A stretch of 64,000 bases of DNA, from contig JAIUOJ010000002.1 in NCBI GenBank assembly GCA_020161335.1, positions 52,411 to 116,410 on the forward strand, in the 5' to 3' direction. This document shows positions 54,131-63,137 of this stretch, in pieces. Position 1 is the first letter of the stretch; each line of letters begins with the position of its first letter. Source of the DNA: Pseudomonadota bacterium. Its GTDB lineage: Bacteria; Pseudomonadota; Gammaproteobacteria; Xanthomonadales; Xanthomonadaceae. The translations under genes and the position numbers were made by a program. A model generated the notes under the pieces. The model did not search any database. It had not been told where the DNA came from and was given only the letters and a program-made list of their open reading frames with translations.

Positions 54131-55036
54131 ATGCAACTGGGCATGATCGGACTGGGCCGCATGGGCGCGAACATGGCGCAACGCCTGGCGCGCGGCGGGC
54201 ACATGGTGGTCGGCTTCGATCCCTCGGCCGAGGCGCGTGCGCGGGCCGGTGACGAGGGCCTGGCGACGGTGGACTCGCTGGCCGCGCTCGTCGCCACGCT
54301 CGACGCCCCGCGCGCGCTGTGGATGATGGTGCCGGCCGGCGCGATCGTCGACGCCACGATCGATGCATTGCGGCCGCTGCTGTCGGCCGGCGACGTGCTG
54401 GTGGACGGCGGCAACTCGTTCTATCGCGACAGCCAGCGCCGCGCGGCCGCGCTGGCGGACGCGGGCATCGCCTACCTCGACGTGGGCACCAGCGGCGGCG
54501 TGTGGGGGCTGGCGGAGGGCTACAGCCTGATGATCGGCGGAGACGCCGCGGCCAGCGGCCGCCTCTCGCCGCTGTTCCGCACGCTGGCGCCGGCGCCCGA
54601 GCGCGGCTGGGGCCACGTCGGCCCGAGCGGCGCCGGCCATTTCACCAAGATGATCCACAACGGCATCGAGTACGGAATGATGCAGGCCTACGCCGAAGGC
54701 TTCGCCATCCTCGAGCGCAAGCATGACCTGGTGCCCGACCTGGCCCAGGTCGCCGAGATCTGGCGTTATGGCAGCGTGGTACGTTCATGGCTGCTCGACC
54801 TGACCGCTGACGCGCTGGTGCAGAACCCGCGGCTGGACGGCATCGCGCCCTACGTGCCCGATTCCGGCGAGGGCCGCTGGACGGTGGCCGAGGCCATCGA
54901 CCTCGACGTCGCCGCGCCGGTGATCACCCAGTCGCTGATCGAGCGCCTGCGCTCGCGTGATGACGACGCGTTCTCCGACAAGCTGCTGTCGGCCATGCGC
55001 AACGCCTTCGGCGGCCACGCGATCAAGCGCGACTGA
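54131..55036 (+). CDS. gnd: 6-phosphogluconate dehydrogenase, decarboxylating (short form)
   Basis: The 301-residue enzyme has the Rossmann motif GLGRMGANMA (8-17), DGGNSFYRDS, the substrate signature VGTSGGVWGLAEGY and the catalytic Lys in GAGHFTKMIHNGIEYGMM. The short length fits the YqeC/Gnd2-type, often NAD-preferring, 6PGDH rather than the 470-residue form. It oxidises 6-phosphogluconate to ribulose 5-phosphate in the cytoplasm. The ATG at 54131 starts the family sequence exactly. Confidence 0.93.
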   Translation: MQLGMIGLGRMGANMAQRLARGGHMVVGFDPSAEARARAGDEGLATVDSLAALVATLDAPRALWMMVPAGAIVDATIDALRPLLSAGDVLVDGGNSFYRDSQRRAAALADAGIAYLDVGTSGGVWGLAEGYSLMIGGDAAASGRLSPLFRTLAPAPERGWGHVGPSGAGHFTKMIHNGIEYGMMQAYAEGFAILERKHDLVPDLAQVAEIWRYGSVVRSWLLDLTADALVQNPRLDGIAPYVPDSGEGRWTVAEAIDLDVAAPVITQSLIERLRSRDDDAFSDKLLSAMRNAFGGHAIKRD

Positions 55037-55180
55037 TCGGGCCGAGGCGCGGCATCCGGCGGGCGCGCGGATCGCGCCGCGGCCCGACGCGGGAATGCCG
55101 CACCCTTTGCGCTGGATCAAGGTGTCGCCTCCGCGCGCGGGCCAGCATGGGCCTGGTCCCGCTGCCCGGGAGGGCTCCGC

Positions 55181-55630
55181 ATGTACCGTCGCATCCTGGT
55201 CGCGACCGACGGCTCCGCGCTGGCCGGCAAGGGCGTCGATGCGGGCCTGGCGCTCGCGGCGGCGCTGAAGGCTTCGGTCGTGCTGGTTGCCGTGTCCGAA
55301 CCGTGGCAGGACGTCTATCCCGGCGATCCGAACGGCATGGCACTGTCGTGCGAACTGCGCGACGCGTATCGCGCCGCGAGGCTGGCCGAGGGCGAACGCG
55401 TCCTGGCCGTCGCGCGCGCCCGCGCCGACGCCCTGGACCTGGCCGTGGACACGGTCTACGTGCGCGACCGCGCCCCGGCCGACGCCATCCTCGACACCGC
55501 GCGGACCCAGGGCGTCGACCTGGTGGTGATGGCCTCGCATGGACGCAGCGGCCTGCAGAAATGGCTGCTCGGCAGCCAGACCCAGGCGGTCATCGTGCGC
55601 GGCACGCTTCCGGTGCTGGTGGTGCGTTGA
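55181..55630 (+). CDS. Universal stress protein, UspA family
   Basis: The 149-residue protein has RRILVATDGSALAGKGVDAG at the N-terminus and the ATP-binding motif GRSGLQKWLLGSQTQAVI near the C-terminus (G-2X-G-9X-G(S/T)). It is the single-domain, ATP-binding type. It is followed after 6 bp by the converging oxidoreductase gene. The ATG follows GGGAGGG by seven bases. Confidence 0.92.
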   Translation: MYRRILVATDGSALAGKGVDAGLALAAALKASVVLVAVSEPWQDVYPGDPNGMALSCELRDAYRAARLAEGERVLAVARARADALDLAVDTVYVRDRAPADAILDTARTQGVDLVVMASHGRSGLQKWLLGSQTQAVIVRGTLPVLVVR

Positions 55631-55636
55631 GCGGCG

Positions 55637-56668
55637 TCAGTCGAACGTGATGGCACCGCGCTCTCGCGCGCTGGCATGTCCGGCTTCCAGCACGCGCATG
55701 ACGTCCAGTGCCTGGGTGGGGGTGACGGGCGGATCGCCGCGCCCGGCGATCGCCTCGCGCATTGCGACGTAGAACGCACGGTAGTCGCCCGGCACGCCGG
55801 CGACGAGGCGGGAGCTGCCGTCCGCGGCAGTCAACGTGCCCGGTGCCGGATCCACGCCCCAGCCCGGCGATCCGGGCGCGATGCCGGCCTTCAGCGCCGC
55901 CTCCTGCGGATCGAGCCCGTGCTTGACGAAGCTGCCGCCGGTGCCGTGCGCGGCGAAGCGCGGCGCGGGCGCCGGCACCAGCGCGCCGGCGTGCAGCACC
56001 ACGCGCAGGCGCGGGTAGCGCAGCAGCACGTGGAAGAAGTCGTCGACCTGCGCGTCGTCGCGCTGCGCGCCGATGTCCGCCTGCAGCGATTGCGGCAGGC
56101 CGAACAGCTGCAGCGCCTGGTCGACCAGGTGCGGGCCCAGGTCGAACCACAGCCCGGAGCCCGGGCCCGCGCGTTCGCGCCAGCGGTCGGGCACCCGTGG
56201 ACGGAAGCGGTCGAAGTGCGAATGAAGTTCGACGACCTCGCCCAGCGCGCCATCCTGGACCAGCCCGCGCAGGGTGAGGAAATCGCTGTCCCAGCGCCGG
56301 TTCTGGAACACGCTGGCGATGCGGCCGACGTCGCTCGCCATCTCGACCACGCGCCGGGCTTCGTCCAGCGTGGTCGTGAACGGCTTGTCGACCACCACAT
56401 GGCGACCGGCGCGCAGTGCGGCGATCGCCAGCGGGGCGTGCACGGCATTCGGTGCGGCGATCACCACCAGGTCGATGGCGTCGTCCTCGAATGCCTGTTG
56501 CGGATCGGACAGCACGCGCGCGCCGGGGACATCCGCGTGCACCTTGGCGGGATCGCCGGACACGACGGTATGCAGCCGAAGGCCATCGGTGTGCGCGATC
56601 AATGGCGCGTGGAAGGTCTTGCCGACGTAGCCGTAGCCGACCAGCGCGACGTTGAGCGGCGCATTCAT
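55637..56668 (-). CDS. Gfo/Idh/MocA family oxidoreductase
   Basis: The 343-residue enzyme has an N-terminal Rossmann fold (GYGYVGKTFHAPLI, residues 11-24), the characteristic DKPFTTT (EKP-like) catalytic segment and a C-terminal alpha/beta domain with GSGLWFDLGPHLVDQAL. It resembles YdgJ-type NAD(P)-dependent oxidoreductases. The substrate, probably a sugar or sugar derivative, cannot be deduced. ATG at 56668 is the natural start. No operon partner is evident. Confidence 0.9.
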   Translation of the reverse strand: MNAPLNVALVGYGYVGKTFHAPLIAHTDGLRLHTVVSGDPAKVHADVPGARVLSDPQQAFEDDAIDLVVIAAPNAVHAPLAIAALRAGRHVVVDKPFTTTLDEARRVVEMASDVGRIASVFQNRRWDSDFLTLRGLVQDGALGEVVELHSHFDRFRPRVPDRWRERAGPGSGLWFDLGPHLVDQALQLFGLPQSLQADIGAQRDDAQVDDFFHVLLRYPRLRVVLHAGALVPAPAPRFAAHGTGGSFVKHGLDPQEAALKAGIAPGSPGWGVDPAPGTLTAADGSSRLVAGVPGDYRAFYVAMREAIAGRGDPPVTPTQALDVMRVLEAGHASARERGAITFD

Positions 56669-56771
56669 GGGCCACGCATCGCGATGGCCGGATGCGCGGC
56701 GTGGATGCGGGGCACCGATCGTTCGCCAGGCCCGGACGTGGGCGGCGCGTTGCGCAGGCGCAGGGCAGGCA

Positions 56772-57062
56772 TTACCAGCTGAACAGCTTGAAGTAGGTCT
56801 GCGGCGCGTCGTCGCCGGGCTTGGTCGACACCAGGCGGCCGTTGTTCTGGTACAGGTAATACGCCGGGCCGCGCGGCGGCTGGATCTTCACCATGCGCAA
56901 CTGCCCGCCGACGCGGTACTCGGTGATCGTGTCGCCATTCGCTTCGGTGCGCGTGTTCTCCAGCGCGCCTTCCGGGATGTCAACGCCGCTTTCCGGCGCG
57001 GTGGCGCAGGCGCCGAGGGCGAGCAGCAGCGGCAGGAGCAGGGCGGGGTGCGATCGGCGCAT
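56772..57062 (-). CDS. DUF2782 small lipoprotein
   Basis: The 96-residue precursor has a lipobox LGAC (Cys21) and the DUF2782 domain (NGDTITEYRVGGQLRMVKIQP, PAYYLYQNNGRL, PQTYFKLFSW). In gammaproteobacteria this gene commonly lies beside polA, as here, although transcribed away from it. The function is unknown. The ATG at 57062 is chosen because it begins the signal peptide; the upstream open frame lies in the intergenic repeat region. Confidence 0.85.
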   Translation of the reverse strand: MRRSHPALLLPLLLALGACATAPESGVDIPEGALENTRTEANGDTITEYRVGGQLRMVKIQPPRGPAYYLYQNNGRLVSTKPGDDAPQTYFKLFSW

Positions 57063-57227
57063 GGCGGGGGTCCCGTCGACTGGAGTGGCCATTATGCGCG
57101 GCGGGGCGTTGCGGGCGGGTGATCGAGGGCGGTGTCGGGGGCAAGGCGTGGCGTGCGCGCTGCGTGGGCGGGAAGCGGGTGGTTCCCGGGGTAGAGATCC
57201 GCGGTGGCCGGGCAGGGTGCTGGCATC

Positions 57228-57325
57228 GCGCGTGGGGACGCGCTTGCTTCTGGATGATGCGGGACGGTGTTTTGGCAGGAGCCGAGGCCATGGTGGTTTG
57301 CCTTGCGTCACGCGTGGGGACGCGT
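57228..57325. repeat. Two tetraloop stem-loops upstream of polA
   Basis: GCGCGT-GGGG-ACGCGC (57228-57243) and ACGCGT-GGGG-ACGCGT (57310-57325) are perfect 6-bp hairpins 82 bp apart in the 314-bp gap before polA. Related hairpins with a CCCGT/ACGGG stem follow polA. Nothing else is visible in the gap apart from promoter space. Confidence 0.75.
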
Positions 57326-57376
57326 TCGTCATCCCGACGGCGTCTGGATTCGATGGGCCCGGCGTAGAATCGGGCC

Positions 57377-60136
57377 ATGCCCAGACTTGTCCTGATCGAC
57401 GGTTCCTCCTACCTGTTCCGCGCGTTCCACGCGCTGCCGCCGTTGACCAATGCCGATGGCGAGCCGACCGGCGCGCTGTTCGGCGTGGTCAACATGCTGC
57501 GCGCGACGATCAAGGAGCAGCCCGACTACGCCGCCTTCGTGGTCGATGCCAGCGGCCCGACGTTCCGCGACGCACTGTATCCGCAGTACAAGGCCAACCG
57601 CCCGCCGATGCCGGACGAACTGCGTGCGCAGGTCGAGCCGATGATGGCGCTTGTCGAAGCGCTGGGCCTGCCGATCCTGCGCGTCTCCGGCGTGGAGGCC
57701 GACGACGTGATCGGCACGCTGGCGTTGCAGGGCGCGGCCGACGGCATCGACGTGACCATCTCCACCGGCGACAAGGATTTCGCGCAACTGGTGCGGCCGC
57801 ATGTCGAGCTGGTGAACACCATGACCGGCAGCCGCATGGACAGCGACGATGCGGTGGTCGAGAAGTTCGGCGTGCGTGCCGACCAGATCGTCGACATGCT
57901 GGCGCTGATGGGCGACAGCGTGGACAACATCCCCGGTGTGCCCAAGTGCGGGCCGAAGACCGCGGCGAAGTGGCTGGCCGAGTACGGCACGCTCGATGGC
58001 GTGATCGCCCATGCCGATGCGATCAAGGGCAAGATCGGCGAGAGCCTTCGCGACGCCTTGCCGCAACTGCCGCTGAGCCGGCAACTGGCGACGATCAAGA
58101 CCGATGTCGCACTCGATGTCTCCCCGCAAGGGCTGCAGATGCGTCCGCGCGACGTGGAAGCGTTGTGCACCCTGTATGCGCGCTACGGCTTCAACCAGGC
58201 GCTGAAGGAACTTGACGGCAGCGCCGCACCCGACGCCCCGGCGAAGGAACCGGGCAAGGCGCGTGGCAGCGGCCGCTATGCCGCGCCGGCCGCGGAGGAC
58301 GTGCCGCCACCGCCGGCGGAATTGTCCGCGCCGGGCGAGTACGAGGCCATCCTCACGCAGGCGCAGCTCGACGACTGGATCGCGAAGCTGCGCGGTGCGG
58401 ATGGCTTCGCGTTCGACACCGAGACCGATGCGCTCGATCCGATGCGCGCCAACCTCGTTGGCATCAGCCTCGCGGTCGAACCTGGCCACGCCGCCTACCT
58501 GCCGCTCGGCCACGACTATCCCGGTGCGCCGGCGCAGCTCGATCGCGATGTAGTGCTGGCTGCACTCAAGCCGATCCTCGAAGACGCGGGCAAGCGCAAG
58601 GTCGGCCAGCACGGCAAGTACGACCTGCACGTGCTGCGCCGCCACGGCATCGACGTGCGCGGCTACGCCGACGACACCCTGCTCGAAAGCTTCGTGCTGA
58701 ACTCCAGCCAGCGCCACGACATGGATTCGATGGCGAAGCGCCTGCTCGGCTACGACACCATCAAGTACGAATCCGTCGCCGGCAAGGGCGCGAAGCAGAT
58801 CCCGTTCTCGTCCGTCGCCATCGACGATGCCACCCGCTACGCCGCCGAGGATGCCGACATCACCCTGCGCCTGCATCGCGTGCAGGCGCCGACGCTGGCG
58901 GCAACGCCGTCGCTGGAGGGGGTGTACCGCGATATCGAGATGCCGCTGGTGCCGGTGCTTGAACGCATCGAGGCCAACGGCGTGAGAATCGATGCCGACG
59001 AACTGCGACGACAGTCCGCGGATCTGTCGCGACGCATGCTTGCCGCGCAGCAGAAGGCGACCGAACTCGCCGGCCGCACCTTCAACCTCGATTCACCCAA
59101 GCAACTGCAGGCCCTGCTGTTCGATGAGCTGGGGTTGCCGGCACTGGTGAAGACGCCGACCGGACAGCCCTCGACCAACGAGGAGGCGCTGGAAGCCATC
59201 GCCGACCAGCACGAACTGCCGCGCGTGATCCTCGACTACCGCGGCCTGGCCAAGCTGCGCAGCACCTACACCGAGAAGCTGCCGGAGATGGTCAATCCCG
59301 GTACCGGTCGCGTGCACACCAGCTACCACCAGGCAGGTGCGGCGACCGGGCGGTTGGCGTCGAGCGATCCCAACCTGCAGAACATCCCGATCCGCACCGA
59401 GGACGGGCGCCGCATCCGCACCGCCTTCGTCGCGCCACAAGGCCGCAAGCTGGTCGCCTGCGACTACTCGCAGATCGAGTTGCGGATCATGGCGCACCTG
59501 TCGGAGGACCCGGCGCTGGTGCGCGCGTTCGAATCCGGCGCCGACATCCATCGCGCCACTGCTGCGGAAGTGTTCGGCCGCACGCTCGACCAAGTGACCT
59601 CGAACGAACGCCGCGCCGCCAAGGCGATCAACTTCGGCCTGATGTACGGCATGAGCGCATTCGGACTGGCGCGCAACCTCGGCATCGGACGCGGTGAGGC
59701 ACAGGACTACATCGCCACCTACTTCTCGCGCTATCCCGGCGTGCGCGATTTCATGGAACGCACGCGGCAGCAGGCACGCGACCAAGGCTACGTGGAAACG
59801 GTGTTCGGTCGCCGGCTGTACCTCGAATACATCCAGCGCGGCACGCAGGGCCAACGCGCCGGCGCCGAGCGCGCCGCGATCAACGCGCCGATGCAGGGCA
59901 CCGCGGCCGACATCATCAAGCGCGCGATGATCGACATCCACCGCTGGCTCGAAGGCCATGCCGACCGCGCGCTGATGATCCTGCAGGTGCACGACGAACT
60001 GGTGTTCGAAGCCGACGAAGGCTTCGTCGAGACCCTGCTGGCCGAAGCGCCGGCGCGGATGGCGTCGGCGGCGGAATTGCGGGTTCCGCTGGTGGTGGAT
60101 TCGGGGGTGGGGATCAATTGGGACGAAGCTCACTGA
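57377..60136 (+). CDS. polA: DNA polymerase I
   Basis: The 919-residue enzyme has all three domains: 5'-3' nuclease (LIDGSSYLFRAFHALP, GVEADDVIGTLA, STGDKDFAQLV, residues 1-290), 3'-5' exonuclease (FDTETD near residue 349, KYDLHVLRRHGI, YAAEDADITLRLH) and polymerase (ASSDPNLQNIPIRTEDGRRIR, DYSQIELRIMAHLS, RRAAKAINFGLMYGMS, QVHDELVFE). The exonuclease acidic residues are retained, so it proofreads. ATG at 57377 is the family start. Confidence 0.97.
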   Translation: MPRLVLIDGSSYLFRAFHALPPLTNADGEPTGALFGVVNMLRATIKEQPDYAAFVVDASGPTFRDALYPQYKANRPPMPDELRAQVEPMMALVEALGLPILRVSGVEADDVIGTLALQGAADGIDVTISTGDKDFAQLVRPHVELVNTMTGSRMDSDDAVVEKFGVRADQIVDMLALMGDSVDNIPGVPKCGPKTAAKWLAEYGTLDGVIAHADAIKGKIGESLRDALPQLPLSRQLATIKTDVALDVSPQGLQMRPRDVEALCTLYARYGFNQALKELDGSAAPDAPAKEPGKARGSGRYAAPAAEDVPPPPAELSAPGEYEAILTQAQLDDWIAKLRGADGFAFDTETDALDPMRANLVGISLAVEPGHAAYLPLGHDYPGAPAQLDRDVVLAALKPILEDAGKRKVGQHGKYDLHVLRRHGIDVRGYADDTLLESFVLNSSQRHDMDSMAKRLLGYDTIKYESVAGKGAKQIPFSSVAIDDATRYAAEDADITLRLHRVQAPTLAATPSLEGVYRDIEMPLVPVLERIEANGVRIDADELRRQSADLSRRMLAAQQKATELAGRTFNLDSPKQLQALLFDELGLPALVKTPTGQPSTNEEALEAIADQHELPRVILDYRGLAKLRSTYTEKLPEMVNPGTGRVHTSYHQAGAATGRLASSDPNLQNIPIRTEDGRRIRTAFVAPQGRKLVACDYSQIELRIMAHLSEDPALVRAFESGADIHRATAAEVFGRTLDQVTSNERRAAKAINFGLMYGMSAFGLARNLGIGRGEAQDYIATYFSRYPGVRDFMERTRQQARDQGYVETVFGRRLYLEYIQRGTQGQRAGAERAAINAPMQGTAADIIKRAMIDIHRWLEGHADRALMILQVHDELVFEADEGFVETLLAEAPARMASAAELRVPLVVDSGVGINWDEAH

Positions 60137-60144
60137 CGGGTTGC

Positions 60145-60310
60145 TCGTTTGCATCTCCCGTAGGGACGGGTTTGTCAGCGTTGCAGCGATGGGTGGTCTC
60201 TGGCCCGGGATGAGGCGCATTGACCAGACTATTTGTTTCCTTCTCCCGTGGGGACGGGTGTGTCAGCGTTGCTGCGATGGGTGGTCCCTGGCCCGGGACG
60301 GGAGGCCTCG
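60145..60310. repeat. Tandem 88-bp duplication with tetraloop stem-loops after polA
   Basis: Two diverged copies, beginning near 60151 and 60239, share CCCGT-RGGG-ACGGG hairpins (60157-60170 and 60245-60258), then TGTCAGCGTTGCWGCGATGG and GGTGGTCYCTGGCCCGGGA. They are non-coding; a 62-codon frame crossing them has no coding character. The 60311-60552 stretch is less GC-rich and holds no gene I can support. Confidence 0.8.
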
Positions 60311-60552
60311 GGCCGCGTGTTGTCCCTGAAAATTGTTATTTCCGCGTGACGGCGGTGCGATCGATGCGCACGATCAAGCGGTTACATCCTGGCGCGCGGC
60401 GGCGGCATGACCTCTGGCCTATTCATGTAACGCGCACTGGAACGAACATGCCCGCCGTGCCCTGGATTCCCGAGGTAAACGCCGCCTGAATTTCCACGGA
60501 AACCAAGCGCGATCTTCACGAACTATCAATGCGCCGGGTGGTCATATGACTC

Positions 60553-60674
60553 GCGACAGATGCAAGGTCTGTCGCTGATCTCTCCCATCCCCTGGAGTGA
60601 TCCCGGAACGAAGACTTCTCCCCGAGTCCCGTTCCCCGAGCCCCGCCGGCCCCCCCTGCCTGCGGGGCTTTTTA
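60553..60674 (+). ncRNA. sX13-like small RNA downstream of polA
   Basis: A chain of hairpins with C-rich loops ends in an intrinsic terminator: GCGACAGA/TCTGTCGC (60553-60575); CTCC/GGAG with loop CATCCCCT (60582-60597); GGAACG/CGTTCC (60605-60635) enclosing GACT/AGTC with loop TCTCCCCG; then the terminator. This architecture, the exposed CCCC loops and the position after polA match the Xanthomonas sRNA sX13, which pairs through C-rich loops with G-rich mRNA sites, as I recall. E. coli Spot 42 also lies after polA. The 5' end is estimated; TATGAC at 60545-60550 may be the -10 or lie within the promoter. Confidence 0.75.
60639..60673 (+). terminator. Intrinsic terminator of the sX13-like RNA
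   Basis: AGCCCCGC (60639-60646) pairs with GCGGGGCT (60662-60669) over a 15-nt C-rich loop, followed by a TTTTT tract ending at 60673. Confidence 0.9.
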
Positions 60675-60806
60675 TTGCCCGTCGTTGCGTGCCCGCGGGT
60701 CGGCCCGTCCCGGCCTGGCGTGGACGAAGGCTGCGCCCAAGGGCGTTGCAGCTGCGCGCTGGCCCGCGGGATGCGACAGTGCGCGCTCCACAAGGGAGGT
60801 GCCGGG

Positions 60807-61286
60807 ATGCCCGCGATGTTCCAACTGGCGATGCCGTGGTGGGAGTTCATCCTGCGCGCGCTGATGGTGTACTTCGTGTTGATGCTGATGATCCGCCTGT
60901 CGGGCAAACGGTCGATGGGCCAGTTCACGTCGTTCGACATCCTGCTGGTGGTGCTGCTCGGCAACGCGGTGCAGAACGCGCTGCTGGGCGAAGACGCCTC
61001 GGTCGGCGGCGGCATGCTGCTGGCGGCGACCTTGATCGTGCTGAACTGGGTCGTGGGCTGGCTGTCGGCGCGCTCGCCGCGGGTGGAGCGCTGGGTCGAA
61101 GGCGTGCCGGTCCTGCTGGCGCGCGACGGCAACGTCTATCGCGACGTACTGCGCCGGGAGCTGATCAGCCACGAGGACTTCCAGAAGGCGATGCGCGAGT
61201 CGGGTTGCCTCGAACTCGACAATATCCGGCTGGCGGTGCTGGAGACCAACGGCCAGATCAGCATCGTCCAGCGCTCGGACGGGTGA
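60807..61286 (+). CDS. DUF421 (YetF-like) membrane protein
   Basis: The 159-residue protein has three membrane segments (about 10-28, 44-62, 66-85) and a cytoplasmic DUF421 domain: RLSGKRSMGQFTSFDILL, VLLARDGNVYRDVLRRELIS and RESGCLELDNIRLAVLETNG. Proteins of this family are inner-membrane proteins of unclear function, some linked to spore or stress phenotypes. The ATG at 60807 follows GGGAGG by seven bases, which decides it against the longer open frame that overlaps the sRNA. Confidence 0.88.
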   Translation: MPAMFQLAMPWWEFILRALMVYFVLMLMIRLSGKRSMGQFTSFDILLVVLLGNAVQNALLGEDASVGGGMLLAATLIVLNWVVGWLSARSPRVERWVEGVPVLLARDGNVYRDVLRRELISHEDFQKAMRESGCLELDNIRLAVLETNGQISIVQRSDG

Positions 61287-61318
61287 CGGGCGCCGGCAGG
61301 CTCTGGAATAGCATCGAC

Positions 61319-62428
61319 GTGCGCAAGATCATCCACATCGACATGGACGCGTTCTACGCGTCGGTGGAACAGCGCGATGATCCGTCGCTGCGCGGGCGGC
61401 CGGTGGTGGTGGCCTGGCGCGGCGCGCGCTCGGTGGTGTGCGCCGCCTCCTACGAGGCGCGCACTTATGGCGTGCGCTCGGCAATGCCCGCGGTACGCGC
61501 CGAGCGACTGTGCCCGGACGCGGTATTCGTGCCGCCCGACTTCCCGCGCTACAAGGCGGTGTCTCGCCAGGTGCGCGAGATCTTCCTTGCCCACACCGAC
61601 CTGGTCGAGCCGCTGTCGCTGGACGAGGCCTACCTCGACGTCAGCGCGCCGAAGCTCGAATCCGCCAGCGCCACCGCCACCGCGCAGGCGATCCGCGCGC
61701 GCATCCGCGAGGAGACGCAGCTCACCGCGTCGGCGGGCGTCGCGCCGAACAAGTTCATCGCCAAGATCGCCTCGGACTGGAACAAGCCCGACGGCCTGTT
61801 CGTGGTCAAGCCGGCGCAGGTCGAGGCGTTCCTGACGCCATTGCCGGTGGCGAAGATCCCGGGCGTGGGCAAGGTGATGCAGGCAAGGCTGGCGAACATG
61901 GGCATCGCCACCGTCGGCGACCTGCGTGCGTTCTCGCTGCAGGACCTGGAGCAGCGCTTTGGCAGCTTCGGTGGTTCGCTGCACCGGCGTGCGCGCGGCA
62001 TCGACGAGCGCCCCGTGCAGCCCGACCAGCCGGTGCAGTCGATTTCCGCCGAGGACACCTTCGCCACCGACCTGCCGCTGCGGGAACTGGAGCCGCACAT
62101 CCGGCGCATCGCGGAGAAGGCGTGGAACGCCACCCGCAAGACCGAACGCGTCGGCCGCACCGTGGTGCTCAAGCTCAAGACCGCGCAGTTCCGCATCCTC
62201 ACGCGCAGCTTCACGCCGGAGGCGCCGCCGGCGTCGCTGGAGGCGTTCACGCGCATCGCGCTGTCACTGCTGGCGCGCGTGGCGCTGCCGGCGGCGACGC
62301 GCTATCGGCTCGTCGGCGTCGGCCTGTCCGGCTTCCGCGAGCGCGATGACGTTGCCGCACAGCCGGCGCTGTTCGACGGCTGGGACGCGCCGCCGGGCTA
62401 CACTGGCGAACCGCCTGCCGACCCCTGA
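61319..62428 (+). CDS. dinB: DNA polymerase IV
   Basis: The 369-residue Y-family polymerase has IHIDMDAFYASVEQ (residues 6-19, metal ligands), SYEARTYGVRSAMP, SLDEAYLDVS (catalytic Asp/Glu), the ASAGVAPNKFIAKIAS palm segment, and the thumb IPGVGKVMQARL. It performs error-prone translesion synthesis. The GTG at 61319 gives VRKIIHIDMDAF. No LexA-like box is seen near it. It is 32 bp after the DUF421 gene and 4 bp before gph, so the three probably share a transcript. Confidence 0.94.
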   Translation: MRKIIHIDMDAFYASVEQRDDPSLRGRPVVVAWRGARSVVCAASYEARTYGVRSAMPAVRAERLCPDAVFVPPDFPRYKAVSRQVREIFLAHTDLVEPLSLDEAYLDVSAPKLESASATATAQAIRARIREETQLTASAGVAPNKFIAKIASDWNKPDGLFVVKPAQVEAFLTPLPVAKIPGVGKVMQARLANMGIATVGDLRAFSLQDLEQRFGSFGGSLHRRARGIDERPVQPDQPVQSISAEDTFATDLPLRELEPHIRRIAEKAWNATRKTERVGRTVVLKLKTAQFRILTRSFTPEAPPASLEAFTRIALSLLARVALPAATRYRLVGVGLSGFRERDDVAAQPALFDGWDAPPGYTGEPPADP

Positions 62429-62432
62429 CCCG

Positions 62433-63092
62433 ATGCCCGTTCCCGCGCGTGCCGTGCTGTTCGACCTCGATGGCACGCTGATCGACAGCGCCAGCGGCAT
62501 TGCCGAGGCGGTCAACCGCACCCTGCTGGAGCTGGGCCAGCGGCGCGAGGATCCGGCGGTGGTGCGTGGCTGGATCGGCGATGGCGCGCGCCTGCTGCTG
62601 CATCGCGCGCTGGCCCATGCCGGCGCCGACCTGCCCGACGGCCCGGCGTTCGATGCGGCATTCGCGGTGCTGATGCGCCATTACGGCGAATCGCTGCCGC
62701 AGCAGGCGCTGGCGTATCCCGGTGCCGGCGAGGCGCTGCACGGACTGCGTGCGCGTGGCGTGCCGGTCGCGTTGTGCACCAACAAGCCCGGGCGCTTCAT
62801 CGGGCCGCTGCTGGACGCGCTGGCGTGGTCGTCGCTGTTCGATGCGATCGTCGGCGGCGATACGCTGCCGGAGCGCAAGCCGAGCCCGGTGCCGCTGCTG
62901 CACATCGCCGATGGCTTCGGCGTCGCCCCCGGCGATGCGCTGATGGTCGGCGATTCGCGGACCGATGCCGATGCCGCGCAGGCCGCGGGCATGCCGCTGC
63001 TGCTGGTGCGTTACGGCTACCACCACGGGCATCTGCCCGCAGCGGGCGACGCGGTCGCCTTCACCGACGACCTGCGCTCGCTGCTGGACTGA
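62433..63092 (+). CDS. gph: Phosphoglycolate phosphatase (HAD family)
   Basis: The 219-residue HAD hydrolase has FDLDGTLIDS (9-18, nucleophile Asp and general acid Asp), CTNKPG (motif II), the Lys of ERKPSP (motif III) and VGDSRTDADAA (motif IV). It matches Gph, which dephosphorylates 2-phosphoglycolate produced during DNA repair or oxygenation reactions. Its ATG lies 4 nt after the dinB stop. The cap domain is the usual alpha-helical type. Confidence 0.92.
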   Translation: MPVPARAVLFDLDGTLIDSASGIAEAVNRTLLELGQRREDPAVVRGWIGDGARLLLHRALAHAGADLPDGPAFDAAFAVLMRHYGESLPQQALAYPGAGEALHGLRARGVPVALCTNKPGRFIGPLLDALAWSSLFDAIVGGDTLPERKPSPVPLLHIADGFGVAPGDALMVGDSRTDADAAQAAGMPLLLVRYGYHHGHLPAAGDAVAFTDDLRSLLD

Positions 63093-63137
63093 GCCGGCCG
63101 CGCTGCGCCGCCGCGGGGACGGCGCAGCGCTGATGGC

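Noticed and set aside
57228-60258. CRISPR array
   Set aside because: There are only two hairpins on each side of polA, with non-uniform context and no series of equal repeats and spacers.
60220-60489. 89-codon protein gene after polA
   Set aside because: It crosses the duplicated stem-loop repeat, has poor third-position bias and no ribosome-binding site or known motif.
61287-61318. LexA box before dinB
   Set aside because: No CTG-N10-CAG-type sequence is visible in the short gap; dinB appears to follow the DUF421 gene in one transcript.
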